This document shows, one piece after another, positions 21,472-30,181 of a DNA stretch of 64,000 bases (positions are counted from its first letter, which is position 1; every line of letters starts with the position of its first letter). The stretch comes from Micromonospora gifhornensis (lineage in GTDB: Bacteria; Actinomycetota; Actinomycetes; Mycobacteriales; Micromonosporaceae). The stretch spans positions 156,025 to 220,024 of the forward strand of contig NZ_BOPA01000003.1 in assembly GCF_016863515.1 (NCBI RefSeq), read 5' to 3'. The notes under the pieces were generated by a model. The model searched no databases and was not told where the DNA came from. It saw only the letters and a program-made list of their open reading frames with translations. Both the position numbers and the translations under genes were made by a program.

Positions 21472-21735
21472 GTGAGTGCAGCGGAGATGATCGCCAGGCT
21501 GGCGGCAGCGGCACAGAAGCTGGACGAGGCGAAGGCGAAGACGGCCGCCGCCGCGCAGGACGCGGCCGAGGCACGGCAACTCGTCGCGGGCGCGTTGCAG
21601 GGCGTCGCCGCCGGGCCGCTGATCAACATGATCGATTCGTACCGGCAGGCGCTCGCGCAGGCCGTCCAGGGCGGTGAGCCCGCCAAGCAGCACGTCCAGG
21701 AGACCATCGCGAAGGTACGCGCGCTGGGCAACTGA
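21472..21735 (+). CDS. Small all-helical protein of WXG100-like size
   Basis: 87 residues, nearly all helix-forming: an Ala/Glu/Lys-rich first helix (about 1-45), a short break at AAGPLI, and a second helix to the end. That is the helix-turn-helix hairpin shape and size of type VII substrates, but the WxG signature is absent. I have a weak memory of a Micromonospora DUF family of this kind (DUF6244), not verifiable here. The start is a GTG with GGGGAGGG upstream. It follows the FtsK-like ATPase and its membrane partner on the same strand. Confidence 0.7.
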   Translation: MSAAEMIARLAAAAQKLDEAKAKTAAAAQDAAEARQLVAGALQGVAAGPLINMIDSYRQALAQAVQGGEPAKQHVQETIAKVRALGN

Positions 21736-21769
21736 CCGTCGGCGGTGGGACAAGGGTGGAGGTGGCGCA

Positions 21770-22195
21770 GTGGGTGACGGCGGCGTGCTTGACGGGTTCC
21801 ACATCGGATTTTTGCCGGGTGGGCTGGGCGATCTGGTCTCCGACTTCGCCAGCGAGTGGGGAGACGTGCAGATCACCAGTCGGGTCTGGGAGCGGCAAAC
21901 TGCCGACGGGCACCGGGTGGACCTGCGGTTGCATGTGCTGCGCGGGCCGCGGTTGAGTGACCTCGACGGGCTGCGCGACTTCCTCGTCGACTATCACGAG
22001 CGGGAACTCGACGATTCACAGCTGATGGACTTCCCGCACCCCGACGGGCCCGGTCGGGCGACCGACACCCAGGTGTTCTGGCTGACCGAGCCGGGCGTCG
22101 CGGTGACCGTGCTCGTCGACCCGGAGCAGTTCGGTCAGGACGACCTGTTCACCGTTGCGCGGGGCATCGTCCGGGAACGCGAGCAGGCGGGCTGA
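21770..22195 (+). CDS. Hypothetical acidic protein of the FtsK-like cluster
   Basis: 141 residues, acidic, soluble, no signal peptide. It is predicted to mix strands and helices, with a conserved-looking core (WERQTADGHRVDLRLHVL). No family recognised. GTG start with GGAGG seven bases upstream, 34 bases after the 87-residue gene. The size and neighbourhood would suit a cytosolic chaperone for that small protein, but this is inference only. A strong hairpin directly follows its stop. Confidence 0.7.
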   Translation: MGDGGVLDGFHIGFLPGGLGDLVSDFASEWGDVQITSRVWERQTADGHRVDLRLHVLRGPRLSDLDGLRDFLVDYHERELDDSQLMDFPHPDGPGRATDTQVFWLTEPGVAVTVLVDPEQFGQDDLFTVARGIVREREQAG

Positions 22196-22226
22196 GGCGG
22201 GGCCGCGGTTCTGCTGCGGCCCCGCC
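22196..22226. terminator. Hairpin terminator between convergent genes
   Basis: A perfect 11-base-pair stem (GGCGGGGCCGC) with a nine-base loop, in the 47-base gap between the FtsK-like cluster and the convergent subtilase gene. It can serve both strands. Confidence 0.75.
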
Positions 22227-22242
22227 GGGTGCGAGTCGGGGA

Positions 22243-23502
22243 TCAGGAACCGGTCGGGCTCAGCGGAGCGCCGTCCGGAACGACGGGGATGACCCCGGTC
22301 GGTCCGACGTAGAGCAGCCGGTTCGGCGAGCCCTCCGGGTTGGGGATCTTGTTCATGGTGGCGTTGGCCAAGATCAGGTTGCCTACCTGCTGTGGGGTCA
22401 GGCCGGGGTTGTTGCCGAGGATCAGGGCGGCGGCGCCGGCGACGTGCGGGGCGGCCATCGAGGTGCCGCTGGCAATGTAGGAGCTGTTGTCGCTGGTGTA
22501 CCAGGCGGAACGGATTTCCTGGCCGGGGGCGAAGATGTCGGTGCAGCGGCCCCAGTTGGAGAACAATGCCCGGGTGTCGCCGATGGTGCTGGCGTTCACC
22601 GTGAGCGCTTCGAGGACCCGGGCCGGGGTGTATTCGCAGGCGTCGGAGTTGTTGTTACCCGAGGAGATCGTGTAGAGCACACCTTTCAGGATGGAAGCCC
22701 GGACCGCGTTCTCCAGGGTGAGGTGGCTGCCTTTGGCGCCGAGACTCATGTTCGCCACCGCGGACGTCCTGGTCACGTGTTGAGTGGTCACCCATTCGAC
22801 GCCGGCGATGACTGCCGCCGCGCTACCCGTGTTCCCGCAGCCGAGGACCTTGACCGCGACCAGTGACACGCTCTTGGCAACCCCGAATGCCCTGCCACCG
22901 AGGGTGCCCGCGACATGCGTACCGTGGCCGTTGCAGTCGGTGTTGATCCCGTCCCCGGTGGTGTTGACACCCCAGACCGCCCGACCACCGAAATCGGCAT
23001 GCGTCGTCCGGATCCCGGTGTCGAGCACATACGCCCGCACCCTGTTCGTCGCGTCCGGGTACATGTACGTGTTGTCGAGCGGCAGATGTCGCTGATCGAT
23101 CCGGTCCAGCCCCCACGACGGCGGGTTCGTCTGGGTACCCGTGAGCCGGACCTCGACGTCCTGTTCGACGTACGCCACTCCCGGTTGGGCAGCGAGTCGA
23201 CGTGCGTCCGCCCCGCTCATCGTGCCGGCGAACCCTTGCACGGTATGCGAGTAGGTGTGCGTGACCTTGACGTTGTATGTGGTGGTCAACTCGCGGGTCA
23301 GCGCCTGGGTTTTCATGGCCGTGTCGTCCTTGAGCACCACGAGGTAACTGTCCGGAATGGCATGTGGACTGCCGGCGCCGAGAATGTTGCCCTCGGCCGC
23401 AGCCGCCGGTGACGGGGCCACCGAGACCAGTAGGGCAGCCGTCGTGGCAACCGCTGCTGAGCTGGCGAAACGCTGTCGCCAGGTTCTGCCGGCATCGTTC
23501 AT
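22243..23502 (-). CDS. Secreted subtilisin-like serine protease (S8)
   Basis: 419 residues. Signal peptide 1-37, an I9-type inhibitor propeptide at about 50-120 that is cleaved on activation, and a catalytic domain with Asp161 (VLDTGI), His193 (GHGTHVAG) and Ser348 (SGTSMAAP). This is the proteinase K/alkaline-protease layout of extracellular actinobacterial subtilases. The start is the ATG with GGGAGGA six bases upstream; an in-frame ATG 15 bases earlier and longer frames lack a site. It scavenges protein outside the cell. Confidence 0.93.
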   Translation of the reverse strand: MNDAGRTWRQRFASSAAVATTAALLVSVAPSPAAAAEGNILGAGSPHAIPDSYLVVLKDDTAMKTQALTRELTTTYNVKVTHTYSHTVQGFAGTMSGADARRLAAQPGVAYVEQDVEVRLTGTQTNPPSWGLDRIDQRHLPLDNTYMYPDATNRVRAYVLDTGIRTTHADFGGRAVWGVNTTGDGINTDCNGHGTHVAGTLGGRAFGVAKSVSLVAVKVLGCGNTGSAAAVIAGVEWVTTQHVTRTSAVANMSLGAKGSHLTLENAVRASILKGVLYTISSGNNNSDACEYTPARVLEALTVNASTIGDTRALFSNWGRCTDIFAPGQEIRSAWYTSDNSSYIASGTSMAAPHVAGAAALILGNNPGLTPQQVGNLILANATMNKIPNPEGSPNRLLYVGPTGVIPVVPDGAPLSPTGS

Positions 23503-23754
23503 GGTGATTCCTCCCATGCTGACGCTGAGTGTGGGACCCCGTCGAACATGCAGAGCGCCATCTGCCGCGCAAGAATAGCGAAATAGATCCGTAACCGTCA
23601 ATTAGTCGAATCGCGATATCCTGCGTGGCTCAGGTGTCTGGAGGAATAGCCCATTAGCTCGCAAACCTGTTTTAGTCGCGATAATGCATGGTTGGCCGCA
23701 TCTTCAAAGCGGGTTGAGGAATTGCGGTTGTGCGACTTGCGTAATGCACAAGCG

Positions 23755-24240
23755 CTACGCCGACGGCTCGTACCGGTCCTCGGCGGCCTGCGCCAGGTGA
23801 CACCGGACGATCGCCCGGCAGGAGGTGGCCAGCAGCAGCCCGATGCCAGCCGCCATGATCGGCAGCCCGACACCGAAGGACTGCTCGGCCACCGCATCCA
23901 GACTGCTCCGTTCGCCCAACATGCCGAAGCTCGCCGCCACCACCGCCAGCGCGTTGACCAGGGTGCCCACGGCGGCCACCATGCCGGTCATCGCCGCCAC
24001 CACGCTGCGCTGTGCCCACAGTGCCGCGCCGGCAGCCAGCAGCAGCCACGCGAAGGTGATCAGGGTCCAGCCGCCTCCGCCGCTGAGCGACGCATACTCC
24101 CAGCCGGAGAACGACCACAGGGCCCGATTCTTCTTGAACCAGGGCATCAGGTATCCGATGAGGGTGACCAGAGTGGCCACGAGCATGCCCGTGTCGACGG
24201 CGACCAGTCGGAGCGATGAGGTCTGCGGTGTCGTGGACAT
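23755..24240 (-). CDS. Four-helix membrane protein, unknown function
   Basis: 161 residues with four hydrophobic segments (about 13-30, 53-70, 76-100 and 118-140). A short loop after the first contains PWFKKNR and YASLSGGGG. No catalytic motif or family recognised. The ATG has GGAGGA directly upstream, and a TACGAT box lies near 24272-24277 on the same strand. It is divergent from the NACHT gene with only 159 bases between them, so the two may share control. The 250 bases between it and the subtilase hold nothing I can name. Confidence 0.75.
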   Translation of the reverse strand: MSTTPQTSSLRLVAVDTGMLVATLVTLIGYLMPWFKKNRALWSFSGWEYASLSGGGGWTLITFAWLLLAAGAALWAQRSVVAAMTGMVAAVGTLVNALAVVAASFGMLGERSSLDAVAEQSFGVGLPIMAAGIGLLLATSCRAIVRCHLAQAAEDRYEPSA

Positions 24241-24385
24241 GGTCCTCCTCGTCATCGAGTTACGGAGCAGCATCGTACGCGCGGTCCATGATTGCGGCTC
24301 GGTCACGCGTGGTCCCGACGTCTGATGGAAACACTGTGGACACTGCCCCGAACACGGTGCGTGGTGATGGATGGATGCCGGTGAC

Positions 24386-24391
24386 TACACT
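24386..24391 (+). promoter_or_regulatory. -10 hexamer of the NACHT gene
   Basis: TACACT, eight bases before the GTG start. There is no ribosome site, which suggests a leaderless or near-leaderless mRNA. Confidence 0.4.
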
Positions 24392-24399
24392 GCGCGGCC

Positions 24400-27300
24400 G
24401 TGGAACCTGCCTCACTCACCTCCGCCCTGGCCAAAGCGATCATGTCGCAGTTGGTCAGACAGTTGGCGGGCCCGGCACTGACGAGCGTGAAGACGCGCGT
24501 GCTTGGCGACCCGGAGCGCAAGGCGCTGGAGCAGGCGTTGGACCGCGCGTTCGGCCAGATCCGGCAGGCGTACGGGCACCAGCTCGCAGACTTCGACGTC
24601 AATCCCGACTTCTGGCAGCATGAGGGCGCCACGGAGCTGGCGAAGGTCCTCCTGCCCGGTGCGCGACCCTCGCCGGCGGCACTGGCCCGGCGGGCTGTCG
24701 GGTCGCTGGGGACCTTCCAGTCCGACGACGAACAACTCGACCGGATCAACCTGCTCCGCCCGGTGTTCAAGGCGTTCCTCGACGCCCTGAGCACCGAGGT
24801 ACGCCGCGAACCTGCGCTGCAAGCCCTGCTGCACCGTTCCGACGAGGCCCACAGCGCCCAGGCGACCGGCAGGCTGGCCGAGCAGTCGGGTGCTGCCGGG
24901 GCCGGCGAAGACGATCTGCTGCACTACCTGACCTGGCTGATCGACCAGCACCGGTACCTGCCGACCGTGGGGGTGGTCCGCAACACCACCGTCCGGCTGC
25001 CGCTGACCGAGGTGTTCGTCGGGTTACAGGCCCAGGTCGACCGGCGCCCCGGTGACCGGGCGCGGGAATGGTTCACGCGGGAACGCGACAAGCTGACCGC
25101 GCTGATGGAGACCGGTCAGCTCGACCAGACCGGCTTCGAGGCCGCCCTGGACCGGTTGCAGCTGACCTACGGCCGGAAGTTCCCCGCCGACGGTGAGCGG
25201 GACGAGACACCGGTGCTGCCGGTGCTGGACACGGTGGGCAGGAACGCCCAGTTGCTGGTGCTCGGCGACCCGGGCTCGGGTAAGACGACCCTGTTGCGTT
25301 ACCTGGCCCTGACCCACGCCAAGGCCCGGATCGCCGATCCCACGGATCCGGCCACCCGGCTCCCGATCTATCTGCGGATCGGCGAGTACGCCCAGCACGG
25401 CTACCCCCGGGTGGGCATCGGCGAGTTCCTCATCGAGCACCTGCGCCGCCATGAATGCCGTACGCCGGGCTTGGCCGATCTCCTCCAGAGGCACCTCGAC
25501 ACCGGTCGGTGCCTGGTGCTGTTGGACGGTCTCGACGAGATCGCCTCCGCAGAGCTGCGGCGGGGGGTGGTCGCGGCGGTGGTCAACTTCGTCACCGCGC
25601 ATGCCCGGCAGGGCAACCGTTTCGTGGTGACCAGCCGGATCTCCGGCTACCAGGCCGCGCCGCTACCCGACTCGTTCCACGCGGTGCGGTTGACGGAGAT
25701 GGACGACGCGACGATTGAGGCTTTCCTGGAGGTCTACTGCCGGGAGGTGGAACAGGCCGAAACGCCGGAGCGGAGCCCCTCGGCGACCCGCGAGGCCGCC
25801 GCCCGGGAAGCCGCGGCGATCGGTGCGGCCCTGAAAACCACCCCGGGCGTACGCCGACTGGCCGCCAACCCTCTGCTGCTCACCGCCCTGGTCCTGGTGC
25901 ACCGCTCCAGTGGGCGCCTGCCACACCGGCGGGTCGAGGCGTACATCGAGGTATGTCACGCTCTGGGGCGGACCTGGCGCAGCGCGCAAGGTGTTGCGGA
26001 GGCTGACCTGCCGGACGAGCGGATCCTCAACCGGTGGCTGGCGCGGCTCGGGGCCTGGCTGCACGAGCACCGCCCCGAGGGCGCGGCCAGCAAGCTGGAA
26101 CTGCTTGAGGTGCTCGGCCCGCTCTGGGCGGCGCACCACGGCAGCCCCTGGGATCCGCAGGTGTTGCGCGACGCCGACCCGTTGGACACCGATCCGGGTC
26201 GGGGGGTGCTCGACTTCGTCAGGAAGGTCGACGCGCACACCGGGCTGCTGGTCGAGCGGGCCCCCGGCCGGTACGGCTTCGCCCACCTGACCTTCGAGGA
26301 GTACTACACCGGCCGAGCGCTGGCTCTGCTCGGTTCGATCGAGAACCGGGCGAGCGAGATCCGCCGCCGGCTGCACGATCCCCGCTACGACGAACCGATC
26401 CTGCTCGCCCTGGGCCTGATCGGTACCGACTACGCCGAGCAGATCGACGAGGTGGTCGCGCAGGCGATCTATCCCGGAGCGGAACCCAGCGAGTACGAGG
26501 ACCTGCTCGGACGTGACTTCCTGTTCATGCTCCGGGTCCTGGCCGACGACGTGCCGCTGACGCGGACCGCGACCATCGACGAGATCCTGCACCAGGCAAT
26601 AGAGGAGTACCTACACCGTGATTTCAGTCGATGCCGCTTCACCGCCTACCGGAAAGCCCTGATTCAGCGACTGCGCGGCCTCGGAGGCACCAGGGCCGGT
26701 GAACGTCTCCGGGTGGCCCTCGATGCCTGGGTGGAGATCCTCACCAGGCACCCGGAAATATCGGATGGCCCCGGATCCGAACGTTGGTGCGAACTGGTTG
26801 AGATAGTCGCCGCGCACGGCCCTCTCCTTCCGGTCACCCGCGACCGGCTCGTATGGCTAGCGGCAGATCTCTCTGACGCTTACCGGGCGGTTCGGGCGAT
26901 GGAGGTGTTGGCCCAACAGGGTGCGCTTACCGAGAACGTGATCGCGGCAGCCCTGATGCTGAGAAGCGACTGGGATCCGATAGTCCAGGATGGCGCGCTG
27001 GGGGCCCTGCACCTTGGTCATGCCTTCACCCCGAAGGTGGTCGAGGCGGTGACGGAGTTGGCGACGAGTGCCGACGACTCGTGGATCCGGGTGCGAGCGG
27101 TGGAGGTGTTGGTGCGTCGTGGTCTTCTCACCGAGGAGGTGACCTCGGCTGTCGTGGGAATGGCGGCGGAGCAGCCGGACGATGGGGCTCGGGCGGTGGC
27201 GGAGCTGGCATGGGCAGGTGTGTGGACCGGCGAGGTGATCACGTCGCTGGTGGGGTTGGCGACCGGCGCTGGAAGCCTGGGTTCCAGGGTGACAGCGGCG

Positions 27301-28155
27301 TACGCGCTGGCGACGGGTGGTCAGCCGACCCCGGAGGTGACCGCTGCGTTGGCGGGGTTGGCGACCGGTGTTGCCGCCTCTGAGGTTCGGGTGGTTGCCG
27401 TGGAAGGGCTGGCGCGGCAGGGCCGATTGACCGGTGAGGTGGTGGTGTCGGCACTGGAGGTGGCTACAAGCCCCGGTGACCCCGAAACGCGGGCGCGGGC
27501 GATAAAGGTGTTGGCGGAGGATGGCCGATTGACCGACGCGGTGGTGGTGGCGGCGGTGGAGTTGGCGACCGGGCCGGGTGATCCGGCTGCCAAGGCCCGG
27601 GCAAATACGCTGTTGGCCGCTTACCAGACCTTGACCGTCGAGGTGATCGCTGCGCTGGTGCGGTTGGCTACTGCAGAGGGCGAGGATCTCTCCGAGCGAG
27701 TGCAGGCGATGGAGGTGCTGGGCGAGTTTCGGGCGTTGGGCGGCGAGGTGGTCGCGGCCGCAGTGGGAGTCGCGACCGGCGAACATCCACCGGACCTGCG
27801 GGCGCGGGCCATGGGTGCCCTCGCCGCTGCCGGGCTGCTGACTGGGGCGGTCGCCGCCACCGCCCAGGAAATCATCGCCGAGCCGGAGGAATGGTGGATT
27901 CGACGCGACCTGGTGCGGTACCTGCGACATGCCCCGCCGACCAAGGGCCTCATCGGGACCTTGATGGCCCGGTTCCGTGACCGTAGCGAACAGGTCTGGA
28001 CCGAGGTGGGAAACACCCTCGTCGAGATCTCCCGCCGACACCCGGAGGTCGCCGCCGATATCCGGTCGAGACTGGCCGTTGCCTGCACTTACCCGCTGAT
28101 GCCGCGCGACTTCGTGTACCAGGCACTGCACCGTCAGGTCGAGGCCATCGGCTAA
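24400..28155 (+). CDS. NACHT/STAND NTPase with C-terminal helical repeats (NLR-like)
   Basis: 1251 residues. Residues 1-190 are a helical N-terminal domain with no visible nuclease or protease motif. Residues 190-270 hold the linker (RLPLTEVFVGLQA) seen before bacterial NACHT modules. The NTPase has Walker A GDPGSGKTT at 289-297, Walker B LVLLDGLDE at 373-381, the VVTSRISGY sensor and the FAHLTFEEYYTG motif at 627-638, typical of NACHT proteins. From about 829 to 1160 come ten degenerate repeats of about 34 residues (pattern R-A-x-E-V-L-x-x-x-G-x-L-T-x-E-V-V), a sensor-like solenoid. Bacterial NACHT proteins of this plan are known anti-phage sensors. The gene opens an IS-rich island. Confidence 0.88.
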   Translation: MEPASLTSALAKAIMSQLVRQLAGPALTSVKTRVLGDPERKALEQALDRAFGQIRQAYGHQLADFDVNPDFWQHEGATELAKVLLPGARPSPAALARRAVGSLGTFQSDDEQLDRINLLRPVFKAFLDALSTEVRREPALQALLHRSDEAHSAQATGRLAEQSGAAGAGEDDLLHYLTWLIDQHRYLPTVGVVRNTTVRLPLTEVFVGLQAQVDRRPGDRAREWFTRERDKLTALMETGQLDQTGFEAALDRLQLTYGRKFPADGERDETPVLPVLDTVGRNAQLLVLGDPGSGKTTLLRYLALTHAKARIADPTDPATRLPIYLRIGEYAQHGYPRVGIGEFLIEHLRRHECRTPGLADLLQRHLDTGRCLVLLDGLDEIASAELRRGVVAAVVNFVTAHARQGNRFVVTSRISGYQAAPLPDSFHAVRLTEMDDATIEAFLEVYCREVEQAETPERSPSATREAAAREAAAIGAALKTTPGVRRLAANPLLLTALVLVHRSSGRLPHRRVEAYIEVCHALGRTWRSAQGVAEADLPDERILNRWLARLGAWLHEHRPEGAASKLELLEVLGPLWAAHHGSPWDPQVLRDADPLDTDPGRGVLDFVRKVDAHTGLLVERAPGRYGFAHLTFEEYYTGRALALLGSIENRASEIRRRLHDPRYDEPILLALGLIGTDYAEQIDEVVAQAIYPGAEPSEYEDLLGRDFLFMLRVLADDVPLTRTATIDEILHQAIEEYLHRDFSRCRFTAYRKALIQRLRGLGGTRAGERLRVALDAWVEILTRHPEISDGPGSERWCELVEIVAAHGPLLPVTRDRLVWLAADLSDAYRAVRAMEVLAQQGALTENVIAAALMLRSDWDPIVQDGALGALHLGHAFTPKVVEAVTELATSADDSWIRVRAVEVLVRRGLLTEEVTSAVVGMAAEQPDDGARAVAELAWAGVWTGEVITSLVGLATGAGSLGSRVTAAYALATGGQPTPEVTAALAGLATGVAASEVRVVAVEGLARQGRLTGEVVVSALEVATSPGDPETRARAIKVLAEDGRLTDAVVVAAVELATGPGDPAAKARANTLLAAYQTLTVEVIAALVRLATAEGEDLSERVQAMEVLGEFRALGGEVVAAAVGVATGEHPPDLRARAMGALAAAGLLTGAVAATAQEIIAEPEEWWIRRDLVRYLRHAPPTKGLIGTLMARFRDRSEQVWTEVGNTLVEISRRHPEVAADIRSRLAVACTYPLMPRDFVYQALHRQVEAIG

Positions 28156-28460
28156 CGGCGCCGATCGGTCGATTCCTCTGGTCGGTTGTTGCCCTGTGTG
28201 GTGAGGACCAACCCGACCGGGACCCAGTCGGTGAAGCGTTGGTGCAGGTTCCTCGGGTAGGCCTCCGGGTGCAGGTCGGCGAGTTGTTCGGCGGCCTGTT
28301 CGCGCAGGGTCACCAGGTGGACGAGCAGCCCCGGCATGTTGCCCCGGTACTCGGCGAGCAGGCGCAGTTTCGCCGGTGAGCAGGGCCAGGAGCTGCAGCA
28401 TGCTTGGCAGCGCCAGGTCGGTCGGGAGGGGACGTGATCGCGGAGGTGCGGTCGTCTCAC
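28152..28460 (-). pseudogene. Frameshifted remnant, unknown family
   Basis: The last 75 residues or so (from KLRLLAEYRG to the stop) read like a real protein, but the upstream half lies in another frame (DLALPSMLQLLALLTG). The switch falls near 28372, which points to a one-base frameshift. A GTG at 28460 with GGGAGC upstream could start the present frame, giving 102 residues with an unnatural Cys/Trp-rich N-terminus. It overlaps the end of the NACHT gene by four bases. No family recognised. Confidence 0.4.
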
Positions 28461-28717
28461 CGGTTGCTCCCTGTCGTGCCGTGCCGCTGGCTCCGAGCCC
28501 AGCTTCTGCTCGGCGGGAAGGAGGGCCGTCGAGTCGCTGGGCGGCTTCCAGTCCGGCGACAACACCCCCGGATCGTCGAAACGACAGGGGCAGGAAGTCG
28601 TACCGGGCCGGGCGACCAAGGAGTCCCCGGCTGAGGACGGTCAAAAGACCTCCGATATCCGTAGGGGTCAAGTCTTCATGCGTTTGGAGGGCCGCGCTCG
28701 TAGGCGAGGTGGTTCAG

Positions 28718-28723
28718 TACGCT
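28718..28723 (+). promoter_or_regulatory. -10 hexamer of the small GNAT gene
   Basis: TACGCT, eight bases before GTG 28732 (11 before ATG 28735). No ribosome site. Confidence 0.35.
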
Positions 28724-28731
28724 TCGGCCCT

Positions 28732-29163
28732 GTGATGCACATGATCTTGCGTAGTGCGCACGCCGCGGACATTCCGGCGGTGCTGGACTTCTGGCGAGCG
28801 GCAGCCGAGGACGGGCACCGTCCGGCGGACAGTGCGCAGGCGGTCGCGGCGCTCATCGCCCGCGATCCTGAGGCGCTCATCCTTGCTGTGGATGAGGGGG
28901 TACTGGTGGGCACGGTCATCGCCGGGTGGGACGGATGGCGGTGTCACCTGTACCGGTTGGCGGTAGCCCCTGCTTACCGTGGGCAGGGGATCGCCCGCTC
29001 GCTGGTGGAAGCTGCGGAGGATCGGCTCCGTCGGCTCGGCGGCATCCGTGTCGACGCGATGGTTCTCGACGACAACAGCACGGCTCATCCAGCGTGGCGG
29101 GCTTTGGGCTACCAGCCGCAGGCTCAGTGGTCACGGTGGGTCAAGCCGCTGCCGGTGCAGTGA
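28732..29163 (+). CDS. GNAT-family N-acetyltransferase
   Basis: 143 residues from GTG 28732 (ATG 28735 is the next codon but one option). A complete single GNAT domain: strand 1 ILRSAHAADIPAV, motif A LYRLAVAPAYRGQGIARSLV with the acetyl-CoA loop RGQGIA, then NSTAHPAWRALGY. Substrate unknown; the family acetylates drugs, peptides or small amines. It is the last intact gene before the IS110 remnant, whose stop lies inside its final codons on the other strand. Confidence 0.85.
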   Translation: MMHMILRSAHAADIPAVLDFWRAAAEDGHRPADSAQAVAALIARDPEALILAVDEGVLVGTVIAGWDGWRCHLYRLAVAPAYRGQGIARSLVEAAEDRLRRLGGIRVDAMVLDDNSTAHPAWRALGYQPQAQWSRWVKPLPVQ

Positions 29164-29815
29164 CGAGGCAGTAGGAGCCGGGAAACGCCTTTTCGGGGTC
29201 GTAGGACTGCCCTGTGGCCAGGCAGTGGTGCAGGCAGCCGAGAAGCCGGTTGAACAGGTTGCGCAGCGCCGCGGGGTGCCGGTCGCCGTGGTCGCGTCGA
29301 CGTTGATAGTGGTGCCTGGCAGGTTCGGCATGGGTGGCTGCGACGAACGCCCACAAGTAGCCGGCCGCGGCGAGGCGGTTGTTCTTCACCTTGCGGTGGG
29401 TGATGGAGATGCTGCGCCCGGACGCGCGGGTCACCGGTGCCGCGCCGGCGTAGGCCTTCAACGCGCGGGCGTCGGCGAACCGGGCGCGGTCATCGCCTAT
29501 CTCAGCCAGGATGCGGGCGCCGGTCACGTCGGCCAGGCCGGGAAAGCTGGTCATGATCGCATGGTCCGGGTGCTGGCGGAACGCCTCACTGGCGGCCTCG
29601 GCGAGCTGGTCGACATTGGCGCACTCGACGTTCAGCGTCGCCAGCAGGGCCAGCGCCTGGATGCCCATCGCCTCCTCCACGACGGCCGGCTGACGCAGCT
29701 GCGGACGCCGCAGCGCCTGCTGCAGCTCAGCGGCCAGGTCCTCGATGCCGCGTTGGCGGCCGCCGCGGCGCAGCGCAGCCGCGATGCGGGTCGTGGACAA
29801 CGGAAACGCGCGGCG
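29141..29815 (-). mobile_element. IS110-family transposase, 5'-truncated remnant
   Basis: A frame of about 220 residues matching the C-terminal half of IS110/IS116/IS902 transposases: the Transposase_20 region SFPGLADVTGARILAEIGD, then FADARALKAYAGAAPVT and the conserved SGRSISITHRKVKNN. The N-terminal DEDD RuvC-like domain is missing, so it cannot act alone. The similarity stops near 29815. No intact flank that could encode the IS110 bridge RNA was recognised. Its end overlaps the 3' end of the GNAT gene. Confidence 0.8.
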
Positions 29816-29899
29816 CCCTACTAATGACGAGGCTCTGTGGCCTACCCTCCGATGAGCCGTTCGCGATCCCAGCGACCCGCACGGCCCCGGTCTTCGCAG

Positions 29900-30079
29900 T
29901 CAGAGCTCGTCGGCTCCCGGGTACACGAGGTGTTCGCCGTGCGGGCGGGCTGCAACCACGATCAACATCTTCCCCAAGATCACGAGGTGGTCCGGCACCG
30001 CCGAGATCCGCCGGTCTTGCACGAGACCTGACACGGTCCAGAGGTGTGCAGGCATGTCCTCGGCGAGCCGGACCACCAC
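29900..30079 (-). CDS. Short hypothetical ORF or gene remnant
   Basis: A 59-residue frame from GTG 30079 with a protein-like core (ISAVPDHLVILGKMLIVVAA followed by RPHGEHLVYPGADEL). The composition is plausible for a real protein but there is no clear ribosome site, and an upstream stop cuts the frame at about 30115. It may be the tail of a gene broken during island formation. No family recognised. Confidence 0.3.
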   Translation of the reverse strand: MVVRLAEDMPAHLWTVSGLVQDRRISAVPDHLVILGKMLIVVAARPHGEHLVYPGADEL

Positions 30080-30181
30080 CCGAACGGCTCGCCGAGCCCA
30101 CGCTGCCGATCTTTTTGGAGACCTTCAGAGGCCAGGTAACGGGCAGGCATCCGTGAACCACGGCGGGCCGTTCGAGATTCA

